64,000 bases of DNA from Citrobacter rodentium NBRC 105723 = DSM 16636 (GTDB lineage: Bacteria; Pseudomonadota; Gammaproteobacteria; Enterobacterales; Enterobacteriaceae): NCBI RefSeq assembly GCF_021278985.1, contig NZ_CP082833.1, forward strand, positions 2,232,001 through 2,296,000. The letters are read 5' to 3'. Shown piece after piece: positions 8,597 to 28,527 of this stretch (position 1 is the first letter of the stretch; every line of letters begins with the position of its first letter). The position numbers were made by a program, and so were the translations under genes. The notes below the pieces were generated by a model. It did no database searches. It saw nothing but the letters and a program-made list of their open reading frames with translations, and was not told where the DNA came from.

Positions 8597-9632
8597 TTAA
8601 TTCATCGCAACGGCCTTCTGCATATTAAAATCAATACCATCGGTCAAAACACGCCAGATGATTCTCGTCAGCTTATTCGCCAGCGCAACCGTGGTTTTCA
8701 GGAACCCTCGACGGGCCTCCATCCTTTGCAGCCAAATACTCAGACTGTCATCGCGCTTTTTCACACAGCGCATTACAGACCGCGCACCATGAATAATGAG
8801 AATTCGCAGACTCCGATTGCCATTTTTTCGTCACAGAAGACAGGCGCTGTTTTCCGCCCGAACTGTACTGGCGGGGAACCAGTCCACACCACACCGATAA
8901 TTCTCGCCCACTCGAGAACTGTGTGGCATCAACTTCGCTGAGAAACGCTGCTGCAATCAGGGGACCGACGCCCGGGATTGTTAATAGATGGCGGTACGCG
9001 ATTTGTTGTGATGACAGCGCCACAATTTCGCTGTCCAGACGGGTAATTCGTTCATTTAATGCCTGCATATCTTCCCGCAGCGAAGACAACAGTCGACAAA
9101 GAGTAAATGTCAGGCTGTTTGAGGCATCTTCAATCAGCTCCGGTAGCTGTTGCTGGAGACGCAGGATTCCGACAGGAATAGTGAAACCATATTCAGCGAG
9201 CAGAGAACGAAGCTGGTTGGTCAGCGCTGTTCTCTGCTCAACCATCAGTTGGCGTGTGTTCCGAAGCGCCTTGATATCCTGCTGTTCTGTGGTTTTTACA
9301 GAAACAAAGTGAATACCCGGGCGAAATGCTGTCTCGCAAATTGCCAACGCATCATTGGCATCATTTTTCTGGCTACGGACAAAAGCTTTTACGTGTTGTG
9401 CGGGGATGAGTCTGACGCAATAGCCCATAGATGCGAAGGTTCGCCCCCAAAAATGCGAAGTGACGCAGGCTTCCTTCGCAACAAGGGTTCCAGGTTCAAA
9501 CTGTCGGATAGTATCCGGCAATTTAGAACGAGAGATTTTTTTGTTCCATGCGACGGAGCCATCGACCATCCAGACGCAGACCTGAAAAACTGATTTGGCG
9601 ATATCAATACCAACAACTCTGATCGTGCTCAT
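8597..9632 (-). pseudogene. IS110-family transposase, frameshifted near the C-terminus
   Basis: Starts MSTIRVVGIDIAKSVFQVCV. The RuvC-like DEDD residues can be placed: Asp in GIDIAK, Glu in LVAKEAC and the Asp pair in KNDANDAL. The C-terminal Tnp domain (LTIPGVGPLIAAAFLSEVDA, LVPRQYSSGGKQRL) is present. After SVTKK the frame is lost because an A run (8827-8832) has six bases where homologues need five; shifting frame restores NGNRSLRILIIHGARSV... to a TAA at 8597-8599. The last third of the C-terminal domain, including the catalytic-serine region, is therefore out of frame. An active copy elsewhere could still move it. Confidence 0.85.
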
Positions 9633-9790
9633 GTGATTTACTCCCGTAGCAAACGCAGACAGTAAAAGTATGGTACTGGCTGCTTCAGGAAAGGGCGTCC
9701 ATCACATCACTACAAGATGAATCACTAACAACTACTCCATTAAAAGAAATAGAGCGTTTTTGAGCGATTAGGTCCCCCTCCCGTCGGGAG
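9633..9790. other. Non-coding flank of the IS110 element, possible bridge-RNA end
   Basis: IS110-family elements encode a guide (bridge/seek) RNA in a non-coding end next to the transposase. This 150-bp stretch before the transposase ATG has no frame and ends with the perfect palindrome CTCCCG-T-CGGGAG (9778-9790). Composition changes abruptly to AT-rich at 9791, suggesting the element boundary. No RNA fold was computed. Confidence 0.35.
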
Positions 9791-9807
9791 AAAATGATTT
9801 AAATATT

Positions 9808-9870
9808 TAATAAGGAATAAGGAATAAGGAATAAGGATAAGAATAAGAATAAGATAGGATAAGGATAAAA
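9808..9870. repeat. Simple tandem repeat (GGAATAA/GGATAA units)
   Basis: About four copies of the heptamer GGAATAA (taaggaataaggaataagg) grade into hexamer variants (GGATAA, GAATAA, GATAGG) over 60 bp. It lies about 260 bp upstream of the large AT-rich effector-like gene at 10131. Such slippage-prone tracts can change promoter spacing. Confidence 0.85.
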
Positions 9871-10130
9871 AGCCATTAATTTTGATTATGATAAGTTACT
9901 ACTGTAAATAATCCTAAAGTTAATTATAAATTATCAGTAAAAACTGTCAGGTAATGATGTTAATTATACTCTTTACAAATCAAAGTTGTTCTGATATAAA
10001 AATCATTAAAGATGAGAAACAACTATGGGATATAATATCATAATTTGTGGCTTATATACATATTTTCGCACGATTTACCTTCAGCCCTAACATTTGATAG
10101 CAAACATGATCACTTTCAAACGAGGACAAA

Positions 10131-13100
10131 ATGCCGCCTATAGTGTATAATACTTTGCATGCACCAACATCCTTATCAAAAACTGAAGATATTAAATCCT
10201 GGGATACAGAAAAATACCTAAAAACATTATCAAAATTCAATAATGACAATATTTTTAACGATCAGATTTCTAAAATAACAGAGAAACAATACGATTTTGA
10301 CAAAACAGCCACAAATGAAAATTACTACAATTTAAATCTGTATGACATTTATTTTCAACCATGCAGTAACATTATAGAAGAAAACATAACAAGAATATTA
10401 CAGTTTCAATACTCAAATAGCCCAACATTCAGACGCCTGGTAAACTACCATACTGACAATTTACCAAACTACGATATAAATAAATGCCAAATATACATTA
10501 CCAATACTTTTGCATACAATAAAAAAGAAGATAGTGTAAGTGAACTATTCATTGCACTTGATGAAAAGGGAAATTTTATTGTCCCTAAAACAGAATCATT
10601 AGAAGAAATATCACCAGAAAAAATATTGTTGAATTTCTTTTTGAAACATATCAGCAACCCAGACATCCTTGGTTATGATGATATTGACACATATACCAAT
10701 ATAATTTTTAAGGAATTATCCCCCCAGGCAATAGCTCACACTTCAAAATCATTTCAACATGCTTCTGTGAGAGATAAATACAAACTATACGATTGCGAAA
10801 ATTCGACTAAACAAATAGATAATATTGAACAAGTCATATCAAAGGGAAGCACCCTTCAGAAAGAGTTTTTTGATAGTTATATAAAAAATAAAGAACTTGA
10901 TCCCATTCCCTCGCAAAAAAAAGGAATTCAGTTTAAAAAAATCGCACTTAATGGATTATTGCTTACCTCAGGCTTATTTCAAACATTAAATAATAACCAA
11001 CATAGCGGTAATTCGAATTCATTAGATAAAATAAATGTCAGGCATTCAAGGTCTCTTCCTGAAGAACATTCTGCACCTGCTGAAACCAAAAGCAGTTCCA
11101 TTGTAAAAGGAATCAATGAGTTTATATTAAAAAAAGCAGCCTCTCTTTACAACTTGCTGACTAACTTAGAGCTAGAACTGCAACTAGAAAATTACATAAG
11201 AGGGTATCATGAATTACTTGCATTTTCTCAAACAGGGATTTGGACTCGTAATGGCAGAGATGCTGCAAGAAATTACATAGTTGAAATAATGAAACAACAC
11301 TTTTACAAATTTGAAATAGAATATAATAGCGGAAGAGTTGTTTTTTTCCAGGATTTCATAGAAAAACACCGAGAGTATGAGTACAATATATATGAAACGT
11401 TTGCGCGAGATATAATCGTGCACCCGCTACCATTTGATTTAGACTATGCTCCTCCTGAAAAAGGTGGGATCATAAGGTCAGAACCAGCAAATCATTATAT
11501 GCAAACTGTGAGACAGAAGTTTTCACATAGTGCACCACTACATTTTGATAATCTATACGGTAAAGAATCTATATTCTTATCAGTGGCATTACATGATCTA
11601 AAATCAAATAAAAAACTAAGCAAAAGAGATTTTGAACATCTATTTAAAATCGCTCAATTAGTAATCCATCACTTATCAAAAGATGGCGGTGATAAAATCC
11701 TGTGCTCCTCTTATGGAGTTAAGTATCATCGTCTTATATTAAATGAGATTGTAACACGGTGCAAACATCACCAGAGACATATTAATGAAAGTATAATAGA
11801 AAAAATATCACTAGCAATAATTACTAATAATGACCTTTCGAATCAAATAAAATCAAAAATATTAAAATTAAACTCACAAAAAAACTACTGCAACCCATGG
11901 TTAATGATATTAGCAACAGAAAAACAGCTCTCATGGGCGGAGGCTCACTATAAAGCACAAAAGCATATTGAAAGTCATATTCAGGATTGTGAATTATTAG
12001 GTTTAATGGATACAAACAAAATGGTCAGAGATGCCATTACTGGATTTATCCATCAGATTAATGAAATAACAGAATCCAGTTGGATGTCATCAGAAGAACA
12101 ACATGCAAAAAAAATTCTGGCTCTCGAGATGTTCAAAACAAAGATATCAACCCTGAATGGAGGTCAGGGATTTGTCTATGGTTTTAACAAAGTTATTCAG
12201 GAAGGGCTTGGAGGACTAATCGAGTTAAGTTTTGACATTGACGATGAGTGGCATCATCGAGCATTATCGTCACTTAGTCCTGCATCAAGAAATGGACTTC
12301 ATTTATTAGGTACTATCTGGAATATAGTAATGAGTGCGGTCCCTGGATTTAACGCCTTAGCAGGAACTAGCAGTATACTAAACCACGCTGTTGTTGAAAA
12401 ATCTACGGATGTATGTAGCTACATACAAGATGCAATACGTATTGGTATGGAAGCAGTTCCGGTAGCCGAGTCGAAATTCACAAAAAAATCGTCAAATAGC
12501 AAATACATAGGTCTTCGTTTTGTTGAGGAAAAAATTAATAAAAATTTAATTAATGAACCTCTGCAACGCGGCTCATCTTATAGAGTAATAGAGTCAATAG
12601 AAAATACTGATTTTATTTATCAAAAAATCACTAAAAAAATTTTAGAATTAATGACCACAGAAAATAATGAGCTGTATAGTGCTACGGGGTTTAACAATGA
12701 AAACTATGGATACTACAAACGATCTGGTGATGGTTTTTATAGAAAACAGCACTCATTCCAGCCTTTATCGAAAGAGACACCAAACAAAATAACATACAAT
12801 AATAGAGAATTAGAATTAATAAAAGAATCAAACTCAGAAATTTACTGTGGAACATTTACCGACAACGGAAAAAATTCAATTGTAAAGTTTTATAAAAGTT
12901 CCGATGGTAGCTTTTATCAAGCAGAAGGATTAAAAGGAGGAGGGCTTATCCGGCATACGGATAAGCCATACTCAGAGTTGAAAGAAGGTGATATAGGATA
13001 TGATGAGGAACTTCTGGATATTACTGATGATTCACCTGAGTTAGAGGAAACTTTGCCTGCAATATCAGAAGATTTATACCCTAGCGAAGAAGAGAATGTA

Positions 13101-13511
13101 CAAAACATTTACAGTAAATTTAAAAGTGGTGATATTGAGGCGGGAATGACAGAGGTGACATTATGCCGAGGAACTATTGCCTCTCAGGCTGAAAACATTG
13201 TTTCTTATAGTACCGCTGGAGGAGCCGAAATTGCAAACCCAAATGTAAATCCGGTTTCTGAAGATATTGCAAAATTGCAAATAAAAAGTGGAAGAATTGA
13301 ACCTGAATATACAACAGATATTAGTGTTGCCGACCGATTTAGCCGTGGACATCACTTAGTTATTGTCAAAGTAAGGGTGAAATATCTTACAAGAGGCAGT
13401 ATAAGCGAAAGTGGTTGGATTATTCCCCAAAACGCTCCCATCGAGCCAGTTGGTTTAATTGACAGGACATATGGTCAACCTGAAAACATACAACAAGCAA
13501 ATGCATCATAG
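10131..13511 (+). CDS. Large effector/toxin-like protein with C-terminal ADP-ribosyltransferase-like (DUF4765-type) domain
   Basis: 1126 residues, ATG preceded by GAGGA; no signal peptide; strongly AT-rich and Asn/Ile/Lys-rich, unlike core genes. Residues 1-1000 are unrecognised, with a mid-protein hydrophobic stretch around 720-770 (LGTIWNIVMSAVPGFNALAG). The last ~120 residues follow the R-S-E pattern of arginine-type ADP-ribosyltransferases: LCRGT (Arg1013), YSTAGG (Ser1027-Thr1028), and EPEYTTD giving an ExE at Glu1057/Glu1059; the tail SGWIIPQNAP fits DUF4765 as I remember it. A paired segment YKRSGDGFY / YKSSDGSFYQAEG (about 865 and 925) is an internal duplication. It sits alone among insertion sequences, next to the giant toxin remnant. 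Secretion route unknown; type III effector is a reasonable guess. Confidence 0.7.
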   Translation: MPPIVYNTLHAPTSLSKTEDIKSWDTEKYLKTLSKFNNDNIFNDQISKITEKQYDFDKTATNENYYNLNLYDIYFQPCSNIIEENITRILQFQYSNSPTFRRLVNYHTDNLPNYDINKCQIYITNTFAYNKKEDSVSELFIALDEKGNFIVPKTESLEEISPEKILLNFFLKHISNPDILGYDDIDTYTNIIFKELSPQAIAHTSKSFQHASVRDKYKLYDCENSTKQIDNIEQVISKGSTLQKEFFDSYIKNKELDPIPSQKKGIQFKKIALNGLLLTSGLFQTLNNNQHSGNSNSLDKINVRHSRSLPEEHSAPAETKSSSIVKGINEFILKKAASLYNLLTNLELELQLENYIRGYHELLAFSQTGIWTRNGRDAARNYIVEIMKQHFYKFEIEYNSGRVVFFQDFIEKHREYEYNIYETFARDIIVHPLPFDLDYAPPEKGGIIRSEPANHYMQTVRQKFSHSAPLHFDNLYGKESIFLSVALHDLKSNKKLSKRDFEHLFKIAQLVIHHLSKDGGDKILCSSYGVKYHRLILNEIVTRCKHHQRHINESIIEKISLAIITNNDLSNQIKSKILKLNSQKNYCNPWLMILATEKQLSWAEAHYKAQKHIESHIQDCELLGLMDTNKMVRDAITGFIHQINEITESSWMSSEEQHAKKILALEMFKTKISTLNGGQGFVYGFNKVIQEGLGGLIELSFDIDDEWHHRALSSLSPASRNGLHLLGTIWNIVMSAVPGFNALAGTSSILNHAVVEKSTDVCSYIQDAIRIGMEAVPVAESKFTKKSSNSKYIGLRFVEEKINKNLINEPLQRGSSYRVIESIENTDFIYQKITKKILELMTTENNELYSATGFNNENYGYYKRSGDGFYRKQHSFQPLSKETPNKITYNNRELELIKESNSEIYCGTFTDNGKNSIVKFYKSSDGSFYQAEGLKGGGLIRHTDKPYSELKEGDIGYDEELLDITDDSPELEETLPAISEDLYPSEEENVQNIYSKFKSGDIEAGMTEVTLCRGTIASQAENIVSYSTAGGAEIANPNVNPVSEDIAKLQIKSGRIEPEYTTDISVADRFSRGHHLVIVKVRVKYLTRGSISESGWIIPQNAPIEPVGLIDRTYGQPENIQQANAS

Positions 13512-13639
13512 TAACGTTTGTCATTCGGTATCGCATATCGAAAGATATGCATAAATCACAAGATAACCATAACTTAATCTAACATTGAATGCTAATAGCT
13601 ACGGTTGTTAATGGTCAATCAATCATTACTTCTTAAACA

Positions 13640-13640
<1 letters not shown>
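13512..13640. other. Short AT-rich spacer after the effector-like gene
   Basis: Contains the inverted pair TATCG...CGATA around 13530-13540 (GGTATCGCATATCGAAAGATATGC) that could end the transcript, but no T tract follows. No gene seen. The IS remnants start just downstream. Confidence 0.3.
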
Positions 13641-14355
<715 letters not shown>

Positions 14356-14370
14356 AGACCGTCGGTGGAG

Positions 14371-15105
14371 ATGTAAGTGGTTCACTTTTTACCCGTCGTT
14401 GACAGTTATCCTGAAGTGTTTAAAATTGAAGGAGTTAAACAGGTTGTTGCTTGTGGTCATTCTGTTTACAGTGTTGCAACACGTCCCGATATCACTACCC
14501 ACAGTCTTTATGCCTGGATAAAGAAGTACGGATCGGACTCTTTCACCAACAAAGAACCGTCAGATGCTCAGGCTGAGATCCGCCGACTCCAGAAGGCGCT
14601 GAAGCGGGTTACTGACGAACGGGACATATTAAAAAAAGCTGCGGCATACTTCGCAAAGCTGTCCGACTGAAGTACGCCTTTATCCGTGACAACTCCTATT
14701 GTTGGCCTGTTCGTCTGCTCTGTCGGTTGCTGAATGTTCATCCGGGTGGGTTTTACGCCAGGCTTCAGCAGGCGCATCTCAGGCTGACAGGACAAATCAA
14801 ACAATTCTGGCTGTAGCCCGGTTGCGTTTATGGCTATCGCAAGATCCATCTTGACCTGAAAGATAGCGGGCATCAAGGTGGGATTAACCGGTCTTGCGGC
14901 TGATGAAGCGTGAACGGATAAAGAAAAAGATCTACGGAACGCAGGAAGAAGCCCGAAGCGATATTTTTGATTACATCGAAATGTTTTATAATAGTAAGCG
15001 TCGGCATGGTTCGAGTGATCAAATGCCACCGACGGAATATGAAAATCAATATTATCAACGGCTCATAAGTGTCTGGATTATCCGTGGCGATTCAGGAAGC
15101 CTTAA
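14371..15105 (+). mobile_element. IS3-family remnant (orfA and internally deleted orfB)
   Basis: OrfA: FKIEGVKQVV...SLYAWIKKYG, SDAQAEIRRLQKALKRVTDERDILKKAAAYFAKLSD, the IS3-group leucine-zipper protein, ending at 14670. OrfB continues in another frame (YAFIRDNSYCWPVRLLCRLLNVHPGGFYAR) as expected for a frameshift-fused transposase, but carries a TAG, a deletion after KIHLDLKDSGHQGG and rejoins at RIKKKIYGTQEEARSDIFDYIEMFYNSKRRHG, ending YYQRLISVWIIRGDS. The catalytic DDE core is mostly gone, so it is inactive. Confidence 0.85.
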
Positions 15106-15251
15106 TGCTGTTTCTACAGATGAGGATATTGTCCCTGATTCAGAACTGGCCAGCACTATAAGCAAATCAAAGGAATATTGGCGTCATCTGGTAACATTAA
15201 CTTAAAAATCAAAGTCAGTCTTAAGATAGTAGGCCAGGAACACTCTAAAAC

Positions 15252-15276
15252 GGTGGTCAATTTAGCTGGCCACTAC
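15252..15276 (-). repeat. IS-end-like sequence, left member of an inverted pair flanking the toxin locus
   Basis: On the minus strand it reads GTAGTGGCCA, a 6-7 base variable core, TTGACCAC. The same arrangement occurs in opposite orientation at 25451-25475, about 10.2 kb away. The two flank the giant toxin gene closely (36 bp before its ATG; 94 bp after its stop). Confidence 0.6.
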
Positions 15277-15951
15277 AAAACTAAAAAAACGGTATAAGGA
15301 TAATATTCGCAATGAGATTACCACAACAAAGCACTAACACACTTTCTGCCCCAAAAGGCTCTATTACTTACATACCAGAGGAACAAAAAAATAATAGTCC
15401 TCGACCATCTTCCAGTGGAAGAATTATTAAGACACTGAGAAATAACCAGGCATCACTTACGACTTCGCGATTGGGATATTATAATTATCTTGTTAACCAA
15501 AATAATTCAACTGAAGACGTCGTCGCTATTGGGGCGATGATACAACGAGACCTACGACCTCATAATGCGGAAGAAATAAGCAACCTCTCCCATCTCGTCA
15601 AACACTCAGGAAACAGGAAATCCTCCTTACTTCATAACCTGCTTTTGGTTACTTCCCGTATTTACCAGGCAACTAAATACCCATTGACTGAGTCCTCTTC
15701 ACTCTCACCAAGGGAATATCCCCCTTCACCGGTATTAGGCTCTTTACACAAGGAAACCGAACTTACTCACATTGAATCACATACTGAAAAAAGAAGTCGC
15801 CGGGTTAAACGTGCAGGAGGGGAAGATGGAGAAGTTGCATCATCATCCAGAGGGGGGAAACGGCCCATTGAGACAGATAATGATGTAGAATTGGCAGAAA
15901 AGCGCGCAAGACATCAGGGGGATAATCTACCTGCTGAGGGTAATCCATCGT

Positions 15952-25357
<9,406 letters not shown>

Positions 25358-25450
25358 CTGATTAAATTTCCATATAAGAGCCTGTTTACCATTCAGTGTT
25401 AATGCCTTTTCTTAAAAGTGACCGTCAAGGCGGTCACTAAACCCGATAAT

Positions 25451-25475
25451 GTAGTGGCCAAAATTAGTTGACCAC
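25451..25475 (+). repeat. IS-end-like sequence, right member of the inverted pair
   Basis: Reads GTAGTGGCCA, AAATTAG, TTGACCAC; inverted counterpart of 15252-15276. It is followed by an IS66 fragment. The stem AGTGACCG-tcaagg-CGGTCACT at 25417-25438 just upstream may be a transcription terminator for the toxin gene. Confidence 0.6.
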
Positions 25476-25480
25476 GACAC

Positions 25481-25988
25481 TGCCATACCATGCGGACCAC
25501 TGTAGGAACCATCCTGTCCCGTTCACGGTGAGGTTATGCCTGCGAAGTGACTGTTGATGGGGAATTTATCTCCCACTATCCTGAAAACACTGCTTCGCGA
25601 ACTGACCGGGAGGGGACGATGATCTCCCTCCCATCAGGTACCCGTATCTGGCTGGTTGCAGGTGTGACAGATATGCGTAAATCCTTCAACGGACTGAGGG
25701 AACAAATACAACATATGCTGAATGATAACACCTTCTCCGATCACCTGTTTATCTTCCGTAGCCGACGGGGGGAATACTGTTAAAAACCTCTGGGTAGATG
25801 CTGATGGCCTGACCAAACGCCTTGAAGAAGGGTCGTTTATCTGGCCTGCGGTGCGTGATGGTAAGATCTCCATGACCCGCTCACAACTGGCAATGCTCTT
25901 CAATAAACTGGACTGGCGTCAGCCGAAAACATCCCGCCTTAACGCACTGACAAGATATATTGCTGAGTTCTTCAGCCATATTAAGTAA
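25481..25988 (+). mobile_element. IS66-family remnant (tnpB with frameshift)
   Basis: From about 25620 the plus strand encodes MISLPSGTRIWLVAGVTDMR and FSDHLFIFRSRRG, then shifts frame near 25775 and continues KNLWVDADGLTKRLEEGSFIWP...LAMLFNKLDWRQPKTSRLN. This is TnpB of a different IS66 element from the copy at 7.5 kb and in opposite orientation. tnpC is missing. Confidence 0.85.
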
Positions 25989-26198
25989 ACCGGCTTTGTG
26001 TTCGAAGACGGGATTGGTAGTATGGAGCATGAGAGTTACCTTGTGTTTTATATAAGGATTCGACAATCATATCAAAACCGGTAACTCTCAATCTTTCAAG
26101 GCCATATGTCAGATCAAGTCGCGACTAATACAGCTAATATATTGATTTTAGCATCCCTGGATAAATGTTCGACATCCAGCTCAACTTATTAGAGCCCT

Positions 26199-26777
26199 TT
26201 ACAGCGATATAGCATACCTCATATAACGAGGAATCATACCCCTTAATCTTGTAATATCAACATCCGGTTCGATATGTTTCTCATAAAACTTGTCTGCAAG
26301 CAAGTTGGCCATGTAATCTGATGTATGATTTTTTACATTCCTGGTCATCCCCTCGCAAAGGTTATCCATTTTTTTACCAAAAGAACCATTTCCTATTATC
26401 ATATGATTGATGGAGCTTTGAGCTGCTCCAGAATCAAGTTCCAGGCCATAATGCTTTGAAATAATAGCGAAAACTCTTTTTCTGTCATTGTTAGTGATGT
26501 TACGCCTATTTTCAAGGCAGAACTTATCGATTTCCTGATTCACCACCCTTGATGGATACACTTTCTGTTCATCTTTTATCCATCCATCAATATCTTTAGT
26601 ACTCTGCCGGGTTACCAAACTCAGTATGTTATCGCTAACTTTTTGAACAGAAAAGCTGATGCGCCTTTGTCCCATTGAGCATTTTACAACTTCATCACAC
26701 TCACCCCAGAAGGATTTTTTCTGATGGCAGCTGATACCAAAAGAATTAAAAGATAAACCTTGAACATTCACTGGCAT
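26199..26777 (-). CDS. WxxxE-family type III effector, GEF for Rho GTPases (EspM/EspT/Map-like)
   Basis: 192 residues, the length typical of EspM/EspT. It has the WxxxE motif WIKDE (Trp66-Glu70) that packs the two lobes of SopE-like GEFs, and the catalytic Ala-Gln loop in SGAAQSSI (Ala119-Gln120) followed by the conserved GNGSFGKKMD and the C-terminal RGMIPRYMR. Members are injected by a type III system and activate Cdc42/Rac/RhoA in host cells. The frame is intact and AT-rich. No chaperone gene adjoins it. Family call strong; which subfamily is uncertain. Confidence 0.85.
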   Translation of the reverse strand: MPVNVQGLSFNSFGISCHQKKSFWGECDEVVKCSMGQRRISFSVQKVSDNILSLVTRQSTKDIDGWIKDEQKVYPSRVVNQEIDKFCLENRRNITNNDRKRVFAIISKHYGLELDSGAAQSSINHMIIGNGSFGKKMDNLCEGMTRNVKNHTSDYMANLLADKFYEKHIEPDVDITRLRGMIPRYMRYAISL

Positions 26778-26966
26778 AGTTATACCTTTTTATTAAAATT
26801 TATTTACAAATTGCATGCATGTGTTTATTTTAGTCAGAAACAACATCTATGCAAATAATATTAAATCAAAAATCTCTTTATATTTTTTTGAATCACATCA
26901 CATATTTGGTGTGTTGACTAATGTTACCAAGATGGCTCACCAAAATGAACTGCAGAGAGAAAGAAC
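26778..26966. promoter_or_regulatory. AT-rich divergent upstream region of the effector genes
   Basis: A 190-bp region, over 70% A+T, between the leftward effector and the rightward broken gene. It contains TTGCATGCATG (26811-26821) and the dyad CACATATTTGGTGTG at 26899-26913. Promoters of both genes should lie here; the composition suggests H-NS silencing. No specific regulator site is assigned. Confidence 0.35.
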
Positions 26967-27354
26967 ATGCCTGTTATATTAAATTATCTAATGGAAGGCT
27001 GTTGCCAAAAAGTGAACTGGAGGCTTTACGAAATGTCGCAAGAAGCAATGAGAATGATACCATTATTGCAGGGGGTATATGAGGATTTATTATATCTCAT
27101 TTATGGATGGTTTTAGCGTAGAACCGATTGCGGGTGGGATTTGGGACCGTCCTGGGGCAAAAGGATATCGTCGTCTCGCAGAAAGCATTGAGATACAACT
27201 TAACAGGGGGAGTAATTTTCTACAAGCATACAATTTATATATAGAACAGAACCGCCCCCCTTCTTTGCAGGAGAATGTTAGAAATACAGTACTGAACCTA
27301 ATTAACGCTCATGCTTTCTCCGTTAGTCTGCGAGACTTTTCCTGCAATGAGTAG
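26967..27354 (+). pseudogene. Unrecognised small effector-like gene, apparently frameshifted
   Basis: An ATG at 26967 after GAGAGAAAGAAC begins MPVILNYL; a second frame carries NGRLLPKSELEALRNVARSN...IIAGGI to 27080; a third carries RIYYISFMDGFSVEPIAGGIWDRPGAKGYRRL to the TAG at 27352. All three read like coding sequence in order, so a gene of about 128 codons with two frameshifts is likelier than separate ORFs. I do not recognise the family. The MPV start resembles the adjacent effector's. The last segment (91 residues from 27079) could still be made. Confidence 0.4.
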
Positions 27355-28527
27355 CACCTAAACTGTTCGATAACATTATGTGTTCCTGAAATAGGCGTTT
27401 TGGTCAGAAATGCACACATCTCAAGATTTTGTTCGTTGTTTAACCAGAAAGCACTAACTGAACTATCCGACGCAACCTCCCACATCCTTTGAGCCGTGAG
27501 ACATTTACTCCAAAAATGATATCAGCAGAGATAAGTGCAATTTTAATGTGACAAAACAATGATTTTACGTATTGTCCACGCAAAATACATGTCTTTGAAT
27601 GATTTTGACATGTTTTCACTTTTTCCTGGTTGACTGCATTATTCTGCTGATTGTTGAATTTGACCCCGCTTTTATCCAGAGTATATAGAGAACATGACTT
27701 TGAACTACATATGCTTTCTAAATAAGCAGGCTGTATGTAGCATACATTATGGTTATTTACTTCATGAAAATTGAATTTATCGATACATCCTACATCACAA
27801 TTAGAATCGTCAGAGATGTTCTGTTAATATCTGACTAAAACAGTAACACCTATCAGACATAAGATCACGCTAATGCTGATAGAGGTTCCTTTGCTAATTG
27901 GCTGTTTCAATATTAAAAAACATAGACTTGAATATTATTATATATTTTAAATCGAAGCTCAGGATAAATCTAGAAAGAATGCAGCAGATAAAAACAGAGG
28001 TAAGTATTATTTCACCCTATTGAGAAATAATTAAAAAAATCAAATCACTTAAACAAAAAATATACTTCACAACAAGTAGAGAGCAAAACTCCTTTATTAC
28101 TAAACTCAGTGGCAGCTCTTACGAGCCCTGCCAAGAAAAACGATCGTATAAAAATAATACGTTATTTAGCATATTATACAATATCCGGGTAGGATACATA
28201 CGGCACTCATAGTCGAGCTTATACATAGATTTGTGTAATTGTCTAATTTTGACATATTCAATCCAACATCTAAAGTGGGTTAAATTATGGACGAGAAACA
28301 GTTACATGCTCTCATCCCGCACTGAAACTCTGACCGATGTAACATCAAAGGCTATACGGCGTTTTGTGATATAACACAACTTACTTTCATAATTTTCGCT
28401 CCAGTCCGTAGAAGATAACTTGCGTATCATCTATGTTTACCAGCCACAGGCATCTGCTTATATCCTGAATGCCTGTGACGTTTTATATAAATTATTGAAA
28501 GTTAATATTATTTCAAAGAAAAATATT
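27355..28527. other. 1.17-kb AT-rich region without a recognisable gene
   Basis: Both strands are closed by frequent stops. At 28288 a plus-strand ATG begins MDEKQLHAL before a stop, resembling the first residues of IS256-family transposases, so a tiny remnant of such an element may be present. Otherwise I see only degraded, horizontally acquired sequence between effector loci. Confidence 0.4.

Noticed and set aside
9808..9870. Tandem repeats as a CRISPR array
   Set aside because: Units are 6-7 bp with no spacers and no cas genes.
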